Origin: Geomonas oryzisoli
Lineage (GTDB): Bacteria; Desulfobacterota; Desulfuromonadia; Geobacterales; Geobacteraceae
Reading direction: 5' to 3'
DNA: 64,000 bases
NCBI RefSeq assembly: GCF_018986915.1
Contig: NZ_CP076723.1
Coordinates: 2,203,501 to 2,267,500, forward strand
This document shows, piece by piece, positions 23,887-35,106 of the stretch. Below the pieces are notes generated by a model. The model saw only the letters and a list, made by a program, of their open reading frames with translations. It had not been told where the DNA came from and did no database searches. How positions within the stretch are numbered: the first letter of the stretch is position 1; every line of letters begins with the position of its first letter. Both the position numbers and the translations under genes were made by a program.

Positions 23887-26397
23887 TTATCCCCTCTCCA
23901 CGGTAAACCCGCGCAGCCGCAGGGCGTTGGTAACCACGCTCACCGACGAAAGCGCCATCGTCAGCGACGCGATGATCGGGCTCAACAGCCAGCCGGTGAA
24001 CGGGTACAGGATGCCTGCAGCAATCGGGATACCGAGTGTGTTGTAGAAGAAGGCGAAGAACAGGTTCTGCTTGATGTTGGCGATGGTGGCACGGGAGAGC
24101 GCGATGCTGGAGATGACGCCGTTCAGGTCGCCGCGCACCAGCGTGATGTCAGCGGCCTCGATGGCCACGTCGGTGCCGCTCCCCATGGCGATGCCGACGT
24201 CGGCCTGGGCGAGCGCCGGAGCGTCGTTGATGCCGTCCCCTACCATGGCGACCACCTTGCCCTGTGCCTGCAGTTTCCTGACCTCCTCCCCCTTCCCGTC
24301 CGGCAGCACCTCGGCGACCACGCGGTCGACGCCGACCTGCCGGGCGATGGCATCCGCCGTGCGCCGGTTGTCGCCGGTCAACATGATCACCTCGAGCCCC
24401 AGTTCGTGCAGCCGCTTGACGGCCCCGGCGGAGCCCTCCTTGACCGGGTCGGCGACGGCTATGACGCCGGCAAAGGCGCCGTCCAGGGCGACCAGCACCG
24501 GGGTTTTCCCTTGGTCAGCGAGATGGTGGGCCTTGGACGTGTCGGCGGCAACGCCATGGTTACTGAGCAGCAGTTCCGTACCGATCAGGATCTTTTTGCC
24601 GTCGACCTCCGCCTCGATGCCATGGCCGGGGATGGCGTTGAAGCCGGTCACCGGAAGCCTGTCCAGCCCCTGCTCCTCCGCCGAGCGCACGATAGCCTCC
24701 CCCAGCGGATGCTCGCTGCCCGCCTCGGCCGAAGCGGCCATGCGCAGCAGGGTCTGAGGATCGAACTTATCGCTCTCGATATCGGTGACCGCGGGTACGC
24801 CGCGGGTGATGGTGCCGGTCTTGTCCAGCACGATGGTAGTCAGCTTGTGTGCCGTTTCCAGCGCCTCACCCCCCTTGATGAGGATGCCGCTCTGGGCGCC
24901 GCGCCCGGTGCCGACCATGATGGCGGTCGGCGTGGCCAGGCCGAGGGCGCAGGGGCAGGCGATGATCAGCACCGAGACGAAGGTGAGCACCGCCATGTTC
25001 AGGCGCGTGTCGGGCGGCGAGACATCGAACCAGACCACGAAGGTTGCGATGGCCACGCTGATGACCACCGGGACGAAGTAGCTGGCGATCAGGTCGGCCA
25101 GGCGCTGGATAGGAGCCTTGCTCCCCTGGGCCTGCTGCACCAGGCGCACGATCTGCTGCAGCACCGTGTCCTTGCCGACCCTGGTGGCGCGCATGCGGAA
25201 GGAGCCGGTCTTGTTCAGCGTGGCGCCGATCACGGTATCGCCGTTTTTCTTGTGCACCGGCAGCGGCTCGCCGGTCAGCATGCTCTCGTCGACCGACGAC
25301 GCCCCTTCGATCACCTCGCCGTCCACGGGAACCTTCTCGCCGGGACGCACCACGATGACCTCGCCCAGTTGCACCTCGGCGATGGGGATGTCTGTCTCCT
25401 TGTCGTCACGCACCACGCGGGCCAGCTTGGGCTGCAGACCGATCAGGGCGTGGATGGCGCCGCTGGTCTTGCTGCGGGCCCGCGCTTCCAGCAGGCGCCC
25501 CATCAGGATCAAGGTAACGATGATGGCGGCCACCTCGTAGTAGACGCCGACCGGCGCGCCCATGGTATGGCCGTGACCCGCGGCTGCGCCCGCCATCAGC
25601 CACTCGGGGGCGATGGTGGCGACCAGGCTGAAGACGTAGGCCGACAGTGTGCCGAGGGCGACGAGCGTGTTCATGTCGGCGACGCGGTGCTTCGCGGCGG
25701 TCCAGGCGCCGGTAAAGAACTCGCGCCCGGCCCAGAACAGCACCGGCGTGGTGAGGGCGAGCTCGACCCAGGCGCGGCCGGGAAAGTTGAAGGCCTCCTC
25801 CAGGGCAGGCACCACGTGTCCGCCCATGGCCAGCACGGCGACCGGCAGAGTCAGGGCCAGGGCCAGGAAGAACTTGGCCCTGTTCTTCCGGTACTGTGCC
25901 TCGTGCACCTGCGTCTGCGCTTCCAGCATGCCGGCTTCGTCCGCTTCCGCCCCGTCCCCCGCCTCCAGGACGTCATAGCCCATGTCGCGCACCACCTGCT
26001 TCAGGTCGTCAGGGCTGGTCCCCTTCGGATCGTACTTGATGGTGGCGCGGGTGGTGGCGAAGTTCACCGCCGCAGTCACCACGCCCGGCGTCGCATTCAG
26101 GGTCTTCTCGATCCGCCCGGCGCACCCGGCGCAGTTCATGCCCAAAAGCGGGAACTCGCACTGCTCGGCCTGCCCAGCATGCCCAGCCTGATGCGACTGT
26201 TCCGGCACCGGTTTTGTAGCCGCGACGGCAGCTCCCTCGTCGTTGGCGAGATAGGTAGCCGGCGAGGCCATGAACTTCTCCAGGCAGCTCGCGGAGCAGA
26301 AATTGTAGGTGGTTCCGTCATGTGCGGCGGAAAGAGGAGCCGGTGCAGGGACCTCCATGCCGCAGACAGGATCGCGTGACACAACTTTTCCAGACAT
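23887..26397 (-). CDS. copA: Cu(I)-exporting P1B-type ATPase with N-terminal YHS and HMA domains
   Basis: 836 residues. N-terminal YHS domain about 1-52 ([18 protein letters not shown]), then an HMA domain with GMNCAGC (Cys89, Cys92), eight membrane helices, phosphatase loop LTGEPLP, transport motif ACPCALG, phosphorylation site DKTGT, the HP motif SEHPLGEA and hinge [10 protein letters not shown]. It pumps Cu(I) from cytoplasm to periplasm, where the Cus system takes over. The HMA motif reads GMNC rather than the common GMTC. The gene lies 18 bp after csoR and 2 bp before the small metal-binding gene, all under CsoR control by inference. Confidence 0.96.
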   Translation of the reverse strand: MSGKVVSRDPVCGMEVPAPAPLSAAHDGTTYNFCSASCLEKFMASPATYLANDEGAAVAATKPVPEQSHQAGHAGQAEQCEFPLLGMNCAGCAGRIEKTLNATPGVVTAAVNFATTRATIKYDPKGTSPDDLKQVVRDMGYDVLEAGDGAEADEAGMLEAQTQVHEAQYRKNRAKFFLALALTLPVAVLAMGGHVVPALEEAFNFPGRAWVELALTTPVLFWAGREFFTGAWTAAKHRVADMNTLVALGTLSAYVFSLVATIAPEWLMAGAAAGHGHTMGAPVGVYYEVAAIIVTLILMGRLLEARARSKTSGAIHALIGLQPKLARVVRDDKETDIPIAEVQLGEVIVVRPGEKVPVDGEVIEGASSVDESMLTGEPLPVHKKNGDTVIGATLNKTGSFRMRATRVGKDTVLQQIVRLVQQAQGSKAPIQRLADLIASYFVPVVISVAIATFVVWFDVSPPDTRLNMAVLTFVSVLIIACPCALGLATPTAIMVGTGRGAQSGILIKGGEALETAHKLTTIVLDKTGTITRGVPAVTDIESDKFDPQTLLRMAASAEAGSEHPLGEAIVRSAEEQGLDRLPVTGFNAIPGHGIEAEVDGKKILIGTELLLSNHGVAADTSKAHHLADQGKTPVLVALDGAFAGVIAVADPVKEGSAGAVKRLHELGLEVIMLTGDNRRTADAIARQVGVDRVVAEVLPDGKGEEVRKLQAQGKVVAMVGDGINDAPALAQADVGIAMGSGTDVAIEAADITLVRGDLNGVISSIALSRATIANIKQNLFFAFFYNTLGIPIAAGILYPFTGWLLSPIIASLTMALSSVSVVTNALRLRGFTVERG

Positions 26398-26415
26398 AGT
26401 TTCCTCCCTCGACAG

Positions 26416-26703
26416 CTACTTCAGAAAGCGCGACAGCGCCGTCTTGACCTCGTCCAGCAGTTGCTGCTGGCTCATCGGCTTGGCCTGGTCGTGCTGCTTA
26501 TCCCCCTGCCCCAGCACGCAGTTCTCGAGGTGCCGGGTCAGCAGTTCCACTCCCAGCGCGTCCAGCGCCGACCGAACCGCAGAGATCTGGTTCAGGATGT
26601 CGACGCAGTAACGTTTCTCCTCCAGCATCCGCTCGATGCCGGCCACCTGCCCGGCGATCCTTTTGACACGGGTATTCAGCTTGTTTGTTGGCGAGTCGCT
26701 CAT
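26416..26703 (-). CDS. csoR: CsoR-family copper-sensing repressor
   Basis: 95 residues from ATG 26703, chosen because GGAGG lies directly upstream and the operators then fall just upstream of it. All-helical CsoR/RcnR fold with the Cu(I) ligand set Cys33, His58, Cys62 (RYC... RHLENC). Copper binding releases the repressor from DNA. It is the first gene of csoR-copA and probably autoregulated through the two operators at 26723-26739 and 26756-26772. Confidence 0.95.
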   Translation of the reverse strand: MSDSPTNKLNTRVKRIAGQVAGIERMLEEKRYCVDILNQISAVRSALDALGVELLTRHLENCVLGQGDKQHDQAKPMSQQQLLDEVKTALSRFLK

Positions 26704-26715
26704 GGCTCCCTCCGG

Positions 26716-26779
26716 ACCTTTGATACCCCATGGGGGTATATTGACTAAAGCAACAATACCCCTAGGGGGTATCAAAGGT
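26716..26779. promoter_or_regulatory. Double CsoR operator in a 64-bp near-palindrome
   Basis: Two 17-bp dyads, ATACCCCATGGGGGTAT (26723-26739) and ATACCCCTAGGGGGTAT (26756-26772), match the G-run/C-run operator type of CsoR proteins. Their outer flanks ACCTTTGATACCCC and GGGGTATCAAAGGT are perfect inverted copies, making the whole segment nearly symmetrical. Dyad centres are 33 bp apart. Confidence 0.85.
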
Positions 26780-26913
26780 CAAGAGCATTATGCAGGGAGG
26801 ACAAGAGCCATCGTCGGCGCCGCGTCGTATGTAGGTCGCCCGCCTTTGCCGTTCGATGACGCCGTAAGCAGCATGACGGAAACCGAGGCGCGACTCTTGC
26901 CGCTGGTGGGGGC

Positions 26914-26943
26914 AAAAAAAAGGGGCGAATGATTATTCGCCCC
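26914..26943 (-). terminator. acnA terminator built from the GGGCGAAT palindrome (copy 2)
   Basis: GGGGCGAAT and ATTCGCCCC form a perfect 9-bp stem with a 4-base loop, followed on the minus strand by eight T. It lies 31 bp after the aconitase stop and is a textbook terminator, but its stem is also one of four copies of a dispersed palindrome. Confidence 0.85.
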
Positions 26944-26974
26944 TACAGGTTGGAACGGTTGCCGCTGACTGCTT

Positions 26975-29782
<2,808 letters not shown>

Positions 29783-29792
29783 GCTGGTCTCC

Positions 29793-31127
29793 TCAGACTT
29801 TTTTTACCGCTACGTTGGCCGCGACGAGGATCGGGTCCCAAACCGGCGCGTAAGGCGGTGAATAGCTCAGGTCGAGCTCCGCGATCTCGAATACGGTCAT
29901 GTTCTTGTAGATGGCGGTCGCCAGGACGTCGAGGCGCTTGGCCACCACGTCTTCCCCCACCATCTGGCACCCGAGCAGCAGGCCGCTCCCCTTCTCGCAC
30001 AGGAGCACGATGCGGATGGTGCCGCCGCCGGGAAACTCGCCCCGGGTCGGCCCGTCGACCACCACCTTCACCACATCCTTGTTGAGCGTTTGCAACTGCC
30101 GCTCGCTCAAGCCCGTGGTGGCGATGGTATAGTCGAAAAACTTGAAGACTGCGGTCTGGTCGATGCCCCAGAATTGCATCATCCTGCCGGGATTGCAGAT
30201 GTTATTTCCGATGACCCGACCCTGCTTGTTGGCTGTCGGTCCCAGCGGGAAGTAGGAGTTGAGCCCCAACTGCCGGACGTAGTGCTCAGCGCAGTCACCG
30301 CCGGAGAAGACGCCGTCCAGGTTGGTGCGCAGGTAGCGGTCCACCTTGACGGCCCCGGCAACGCCGAGCTCGCCACCTGCCGCGGCAAAGAGCGCCGTGT
30401 TGGGCCTGGCGCCCGCGGCGACCACCACCATGTCGGCCTCGAAGGTCCCCGCCGATGTCTTCACCTGGCGCCCCACCTTCTCCTCGACATCCACGCCGGT
30501 GAGAAGCTCGATCCCCTTCGCGCGGGCCTTTTCCATCACCTTGTTGCGCACCTCCTCGCAGAAGGCAGGGAGGATGACCGGCGCCTTCTCGATGATCACC
30601 GGGGTGAGTTTCATGTTGGTGAGTACGTCGGCGACTTCCAGGTTGGTGTAGCCGGCTCCGATCAGGAGCACCTTGGCGGGGGGATTGCGGTAGAGGAACT
30701 CCTTGGCGCGCCGCGTGTCCTCGAGGGTGCGGAAGTAGAACACATCGCTGCCGTCGAACCCCGGATAGTCGAGGCGAATCGCAGTGTTTCCGGTGGCATA
30801 GACCAGGAAGTCGTAAGGTTCACTGTAGATTTTGCCGCTCTTCAGGTCGGTGACATCGACCCGCTTACCGTCAGCGTCGATCCGGGTCACTTCCTGGTAG
30901 AGCCGGTAATCCACCCCGCGCTCGGAGCGGATGGTATCCAGCGGGATCGCGTACAGCTTCTCGACCGGCTTCTCCTTGAAGAAGAGGTTGTACGGCATCC
31001 CGCAGGCCGCGTAGGAGACATCGCCGCTCTTTTCGAGGACGATCACCTCGGCCTCGGGGGATTGCCGCTTGATCTGGCTGGCGGCGGAAAGTCCGGCGGC
31101 TATGCCGCCGATGATGACGCACTTCAT
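29793..31127 (-). CDS. FAD-dependent CoA-disulfide reductase / rubredoxin reductase-like enzyme
   Basis: 444 residues from ATG 31127. FAD-binding Rossmann motif at the start (CVIIGGIAAGLSAA), a single redox cysteine Cys42 (SYAACGMPYN) as in CoA-disulfide reductases and NADH oxidases rather than a CxxxxC pair, an NAD(P)H-binding loop (VLLIGAGYTNLEVADVL), and a C-terminal dimerisation domain. Candidate reactions are reduction of CoA disulfide or persulfide, or electron transfer from NADH to the rubredoxin encoded 23 bp upstream. The operon order favours a rubredoxin-linked role, but sequence alone does not decide. Confidence 0.85.
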   Translation of the reverse strand: MKCVIIGGIAAGLSAASQIKRQSPEAEVIVLEKSGDVSYAACGMPYNLFFKEKPVEKLYAIPLDTIRSERGVDYRLYQEVTRIDADGKRVDVTDLKSGKIYSEPYDFLVYATGNTAIRLDYPGFDGSDVFYFRTLEDTRRAKEFLYRNPPAKVLLIGAGYTNLEVADVLTNMKLTPVIIEKAPVILPAFCEEVRNKVMEKARAKGIELLTGVDVEEKVGRQVKTSAGTFEADMVVVAAGARPNTALFAAAGGELGVAGAVKVDRYLRTNLDGVFSGGDCAEHYVRQLGLNSYFPLGPTANKQGRVIGNNICNPGRMMQFWGIDQTAVFKFFDYTIATTGLSERQLQTLNKDVVKVVVDGPTRGEFPGGGTIRIVLLCEKGSGLLLGCQMVGEDVVAKRLDVLATAIYKNMTVFEIAELDLSYSPPYAPVWDPILVAANVAVKKV

Positions 31128-31150
31128 GAGATGATCTCCCCAGAAGAAGC

Positions 31151-31309
31151 TTATGCCGGTTCGAACATGCTCTTGTCGACACCGCACACGGGGCAGACCC
31201 AATCCTCCGGGATATCCTCAAAGGCAGTCCCCGGTGCCACACCGCTGTCGATGTCCCCCACCTCCGGATCGTAGATGTAACCGCAAACCGTGCAGCGATA
31301 CTTTTGCAT
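31151..31309 (-). CDS. Rubredoxin
   Basis: 52 residues from ATG 31309 with AAGGAGG upstream. Four iron ligands Cys6, Cys9 (CTVCGY) and Cys39, Cys42 (CPVCGV), plus the usual YDPEVGD and DIPEDWVCP sequences. A small one-electron carrier, here first in an operon with a FAD disulfide reductase and aconitase A. In anaerobes rubredoxin commonly feeds peroxide or superoxide scavenging. Confidence 0.97.
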   Translation of the reverse strand: MQKYRCTVCGYIYDPEVGDIDSGVAPGTAFEDIPEDWVCPVCGVDKSMFEPA

Positions 31310-31390
31310 GACTTCCTCCTTGGGGTTGATACAGCCCCGCACCCCGCCAGATTCAGTCTGACGCAGGACCTGAGCTGAAAAACATCATAA

Positions 31391-31418
31391 AAAGTAGCTG
31401 CCGTCCCATTAATGTCAA
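31391..31418 (-). promoter_or_regulatory. Candidate sigma-70 promoter of the rubredoxin-acnA operon
   Basis: Minus strand TTGACA (31413-31418), 16-bp spacer, TACTTT (31391-31396), about 80 bp before the rubredoxin ATG. Perfect -35, weaker -10. Confidence 0.5.
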
Positions 31419-31536
31419 GCCGCCGCCTGATCATTAGAGAGAGCGGTATATACATTCGGGCGCCAACGGTGCTAAAAGTAGCGCTCTGCGCCGTGGCAGT
31501 CGGCGCGGGCTTAGCCTCGACGAACTGGAGATTTCA

Positions 31537-32739
31537 ATGAAAGGTGTGCTGGGAAAATTCGACGCAGGGCTTTTAAGCTCGGAGCAGCGTCCCATGCTGC
31601 GCTTCCTGGTGGTGCTGACCGCCGCCTCGACCATCGGCCTGCAGGGCTATACCATCCTCTTCAACAACTTCGCCGCCGAAATGGTGCACCTGAACGGCAG
31701 CCAGGTAGGCGTGACGCAGTCGGTGCGCGAGATCCCCGGGCTGTTGTCGCTGCTGGTCGTGTTCGTACTGCTGCTGGTGCGGGAGCACAAGCTGGCCGCG
31801 CTTTCCATCGTCCTTCTCGGCCTCGGCACCGGAATCACCGCGTTGATCCCCTCCTACGGCTGGGTCATCTTCACGACGGTGGTCATGAGTTTCGGCTTCC
31901 ACTACTACGAGAGCACGAACCAGTCGCTGACACTGCAATATTTCTCGACGGCCGTGTCACCACTTATTTTCGGTCGTCTGCGGGCGCTCGCGGCGGTGTC
32001 CAGCGTCGTCGCCGGCATCATCGTGTACTGCCTGAGCGGCATCGCACAGTACCGTGAGATGTACCTGACCATCGGCGGTCTCGTGCTGGCCGCAGGGATC
32101 TGGGGATTGTTCCAGAACCCGACCCACGCCGGCATCGTGCCGCAGCGCAAGAAGATGATCCTGCGCCGCAGGTATTCGCTCTTTTACCTGCTGACGCTCC
32201 TCTCCGGCGCGAGGCGCCAGATCTTCGTGGTCTTTTCGATCCTGCTCCTGGTCCAGGTGTTCCATTTCACGGTGCGGGAGATGACCATCCTCTTCATCGT
32301 GAACAACGTGGTCGCCTACATCCTCAACTCGCTGATCGGCAAGGCCATCAACCACTTCGGCGAGCGGACCATATCGTCCATCGAGTACTCCGGCGTCATC
32401 GTCATCTTCCTGGTCTACGCCTTCACCACTTCGAAAAATCTGGTCATGCTGATGTACATACTGGACAACATCCTCTACAATTTCGAGGTTGCTATCAGGA
32501 CCTACTTCCAGAAGGTGGCTGATCCGGCCGACATCGCCTCGTCCATGTCAGTAGGGTTCACCATCAATCACATCGCGGCCGTTTTCCTGCCGGCTCTGGG
32601 TGGATACTTCTGGATGATGGATTACCGGATACCTTTCATAGCCGGCACCGTGCTTGGTGTGGTGTCGCTGGTTGCGGCACAGTGGATGCGGGTCCCTGAG
32701 AAAGGCCAGGGGGCAGTACTCATAGCCGAAGCAAAATAA
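31537..32739 (+). CDS. MFS transporter, about 12 helices
   Basis: 400 residues with hydrophobic helices across the whole length and short charged loops, in the style of major facilitator proteins (for example VSPLIFGRLRALAAVSSVVAGIIVYCLSG; IFVVFSILLLVQVFHFTVREM). Residues around 45-60 (GSQVGVTQSVREIPGLL) match the first MFS half. ATG 31537 follows GGAG. Substrate unknown. It is divergent from the rubredoxin operon and 78 bp upstream of an FMN-binding protein gene. Confidence 0.85.
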   Translation: MKGVLGKFDAGLLSSEQRPMLRFLVVLTAASTIGLQGYTILFNNFAAEMVHLNGSQVGVTQSVREIPGLLSLLVVFVLLLVREHKLAALSIVLLGLGTGITALIPSYGWVIFTTVVMSFGFHYYESTNQSLTLQYFSTAVSPLIFGRLRALAAVSSVVAGIIVYCLSGIAQYREMYLTIGGLVLAAGIWGLFQNPTHAGIVPQRKKMILRRRYSLFYLLTLLSGARRQIFVVFSILLLVQVFHFTVREMTILFIVNNVVAYILNSLIGKAINHFGERTISSIEYSGVIVIFLVYAFTTSKNLVMLMYILDNILYNFEVAIRTYFQKVADPADIASSMSVGFTINHIAAVFLPALGGYFWMMDYRIPFIAGTVLGVVSLVAAQWMRVPEKGQGAVLIAEAK

Positions 32740-32817
32740 ACAACTACACAAGTAAAGCAGTAAGTACATACACAAATACGCCACCAAACCAGCGACAACT
32801 GCCAAGGAGGTTACGAC

Positions 32818-33198
32818 ATGATGATTGCGATTCCGGAGAAGATGAAAGAAGTGATGGCGCATGAGGGCGTGGTGGCCATAGTGACGCAGGGCATTGAAGG
32901 CCCGCACATGGTGAACACCTGGAACAGCTACCTGAGGATCAGCCCGGAGGGGAAACTGCTGGTGCCGGTCGGCTACATGCATGTCACCGAGAACAACCTG
33001 GCGCAAAACCCGAGGGTCCTGATGACGCTGGGTGCGCGGGAAGTGGAAGGAAGTCACGGTCCCGGCACCGGGTTCTTCCTGGAGGGGACGGGCACGATGG
33101 TCGATTCCGGTCCCACCTTCGACTCGACCAAGGGTGAATTCCCCTGGGCCCGTGCCGTGCTGGAGATCAAGCTCTCCGCCGCCAAGCAAACCCTGTAG
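32818..33198 (+). CDS. Pyridoxamine 5'-phosphate oxidase-like FMN-binding protein
   Basis: 126 residues from ATG 32818 (or the adjacent ATG at 32821) behind AAGGAGG. Split-barrel fold features are visible: VVAIVTQGIEGPHMVNTWNSYLRI, KLLVPVGYMHVTENNLAQNPRVLMTLG and GFFLEGTGTMVDSG. Such small proteins bind FMN or F420 and are often redox sensors or reductases. The protein lacks the longer C-terminus of true PdxH. Cotranscription with the MFS gene is plausible. A 13-bp direct duplication, CTGTAGATCACCT, covers its stop codon and recurs 20 bp downstream. Confidence 0.8.
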   Translation: MMIAIPEKMKEVMAHEGVVAIVTQGIEGPHMVNTWNSYLRISPEGKLLVPVGYMHVTENNLAQNPRVLMTLGAREVEGSHGPGTGFFLEGTGTMVDSGPTFDSTKGEFPWARAVLEIKLSAAKQTL

Positions 33199-33254
33199 AT
33201 CACCTCACCACGCTGTAGATCACCTTACCCTCACACTGAACGTTGCCGGTAAGT

Positions 33255-33281
33255 TCCCCCCTTGTTTGTAAAAAGGGGGGG
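33255..33281. terminator. Hairpin between convergent genes
   Basis: CCCCCCTT and AAGGGGGG arms around GTTTGTAAA, between the FMN-binding gene and the NrfD-like gene, which end towards each other. It belongs to the common C-run/G-run hairpin type seen elsewhere in this window. Confidence 0.5.
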
Positions 33282-33283
33282 GA

Positions 33284-34309
33284 CTACCCCTTCATCCTCG
33301 TCCGCTGCAGGTTGAACGTCGCCTGCGGCTCGCGTGCCGCACTTTTTCCCGATTCCAGTAGTGCAAAGCGCAGACAGTTGGCCCCTATGGTGGTCAGGGC
33401 CCCGCTCACCTTCCTTTTAACCGGAGAGCGCACCGGCAACAACTCGACCAGGATGCCCGTGACGAGAGCGGCCTTCGCCGCCGTCCACAACACGCCACCC
33501 TTCCCTCCCCTGGCGGCCGCGGCCACTTCGGGCACCGTCCCCTCGCTTCTCTGCATGGCAACCATGCAGGCGGCTTCCCCCGCCTTGCCGACCATGCCGA
33601 AACGCTGCACCACCTTTTCCTCGCGCTTGTCCAGCGGCATCAACTGCAACACCCCCGCCGTGCTTGCCGCGGCCGACGAGGTGAACAATAACGGCAGCAA
33701 AAGGCGCCGCTCCCGCCAGAGCGGGTTCGCCGTATTACCGAGCAGCACGCCCGTGTAGCCAGCCACCATGAGCCCGCCGAGTGCCGTGCCGTAGCGGGTC
33801 ACCGCGCCGGAACGATCCCCCTGCAACAGGGAAAGGGTCGCCAGCATACCGGTCCCCGCCAGGGACCAGGACCCGAGGCTCATGGGGGAACTGGGACGCA
33901 GCACCCGCAGCATGTTCAGGAAACGGCTCATCTTGCCCAGGTCGTAGGTAAGGAGGGCCGGCCCAACCGTCGTACCGAGAAACGCGAGCAGACGACACCA
34001 GGCTGCCAGCCGCCGCAGACGCGTCTTCCCGTGCAGGGCAGCCGCCAGAACCGCCCCCCCGCCGGCCACGCCCCCCACATAGAAGTAAGCAGGCACCGAC
34101 CAGATCCACACCGGCTCCTTGAGGAGCGCCAGCCGGTAATAGTCCTGCGCCGGTCTCGGTTGCGAGGGCACTTCCCGCCACAGCGGCACGATCCCCCCCG
34201 CGTCGGGCTCGGCATGTTTCACCCGCTGTGCCGCGCCCTCGCCGGTCTGCAGCGCCAGGGTCGGACTCATCTCTCTTCCTACCTGTGATCGTCTCTGTGC
34301 CAGGCTCAT
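33284..34309 (-). CDS. NrfD/PsrC-type membrane subunit of formate dehydrogenase
   Basis: 341 residues from ATG 34309, which overlaps the stop of the iron-sulfur subunit as ATGA. The open frame continues upstream to 35047, but that part is a shadow of the iron-sulfur gene. Hydrophobic helices from about 65 on (IWSVPAYFYVGGVAGGGAVLAAAL; FLGTTVGPALLTYDLGK) match NrfD-like quinone-reactive anchors: the WSVPAYFYVGG and TYDLGK segments are typical. It replaces the cytochrome b (FdnI) used in E. coli and would pass electrons between the Fe-S subunit and menaquinone. Confidence 0.85.
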   Translation of the reverse strand: MSLAQRRSQVGREMSPTLALQTGEGAAQRVKHAEPDAGGIVPLWREVPSQPRPAQDYYRLALLKEPVWIWSVPAYFYVGGVAGGGAVLAAALHGKTRLRRLAAWCRLLAFLGTTVGPALLTYDLGKMSRFLNMLRVLRPSSPMSLGSWSLAGTGMLATLSLLQGDRSGAVTRYGTALGGLMVAGYTGVLLGNTANPLWRERRLLLPLLFTSSAAASTAGVLQLMPLDKREEKVVQRFGMVGKAGEAACMVAMQRSEGTVPEVAAAARGGKGGVLWTAAKAALVTGILVELLPVRSPVKRKVSGALTTIGANCLRFALLESGKSAAREPQATFNLQRTRMKG

Positions 34310-35106
34310 TTCCGCTCCCCTCCCCTGCTGTGCGCCGCCACCACGGCCGCTGCCGCCATCCCCGCCGCCGCAAGTGCCATGACGCCCCACGATCCACCCA
34401 CCCCCTTGGTCGGCACGGACGGATCGGGCGGCAGGTTGTACGCCTCGGGGCGGTCCAACAGCAGGAAGAAGGCGTGCAAACCCTCCGTTCCGGGCTGGTC
34501 GCGCTCGCTCATCCCGTAGAGCCAGGCCTCGGTCACGCCGCGCCGGTGCAGCTCCTGCAACCGAGCCCGGGCCATCTCCTTCAGGTCGTCCAGCTTTCCG
34601 AAGGTGATCGAGTCGGTCGGGCACGCCTTGGCGCAGGCGGGCTCCATCCCGGCCTTCTGCCTGTCGTAGCAGAGCGTGCACTTCCAGGCGCGGCCGTCGT
34701 CCTCGCGCCGATTGATGACACCGAAAGGACAGCAGACCACGCAATAGCCGCAGCCGTTGCAGACGTCGGGCTGGACGTAGACGGTGTCGAACTCCGTGCG
34801 CACGATGGCGCCGGTGGGACAGGCCTCCAGGCAGCCGGCGCGCTCGCAGTGCTTGCAGACGTCGGACATGAGGAGCCAGGAGAACGGTCGTGACGTGGCC
34901 TGCCCGGAAAGGCGGGCCTGACGCTCGATGAACGCGACGTGCCGCCAGGTGGTCGCTTCGAGGTGGATGGTGTTGTCGTAGGAACGGCCGCTGAAGAAGT
35001 CGCCGTCGGCGGGAAGCTGGTTCCACTGCTTGCAGGCGACCTCGCACGCCTTGCAGCCGATGCAGACGCTGGTGTCGGTAAAGAAACCGGTAGCTGGCGT
35101 GGTCAT
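34306..35106 (-). CDS. Formate dehydrogenase iron-sulfur subunit (four 4Fe-4S clusters)
   Basis: 266 residues with sixteen cluster cysteines in four groups: CIGCKACEVACK, CKHCERAGCLEACP, CNGCGYCVVCCPFG and CTLCYDRQKAGMEPACAKACP. A single helix near the C-terminus (VMALAAAGMAAAAVVAA) could anchor it in the membrane. It carries electrons from the molybdenum subunit to the NrfD-like protein. Start and stop overlap both neighbours by 4 bp, so the three subunits are translationally coupled. Confidence 0.93.
   Translation of the reverse strand: MTTPATGFFTDTSVCIGCKACEVACKQWNQLPADGDFFSGRSYDNTIHLEATTWRHVAFIERQARLSGQATSRPFSWLLMSDVCKHCERAGCLEACPTGAIVRTEFDTVYVQPDVCNGCGYCVVCCPFGVINRREDDGRAWKCTLCYDRQKAGMEPACAKACPTDSITFGKLDDLKEMARARLQELHRRGVTEAWLYGMSERDQPGTEGLHAFFLLLDRPEAYNLPPDPSVPTKGVGGSWGVMALAAAGMAAAAVVAAHSRGGERK

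Noticed and set aside
24406-26379. 657-codon plus-strand frame opposite copA
   Set aside because: Same type of shadow; all P-type ATPase motifs are on the minus strand.
26790-26912. Gene divergent from csoR that would share its operators
   Set aside because: Short frames lack a ribosome site and familiar sequence; the region ends in the acnA terminator.
33284-35047. 587-codon reading of the NrfD-like gene
   Set aside because: The upstream 246 codons are an Arg/Pro-rich shadow of the iron-sulfur subunit gene; ATG 34309 overlaps its stop as expected for coupling.
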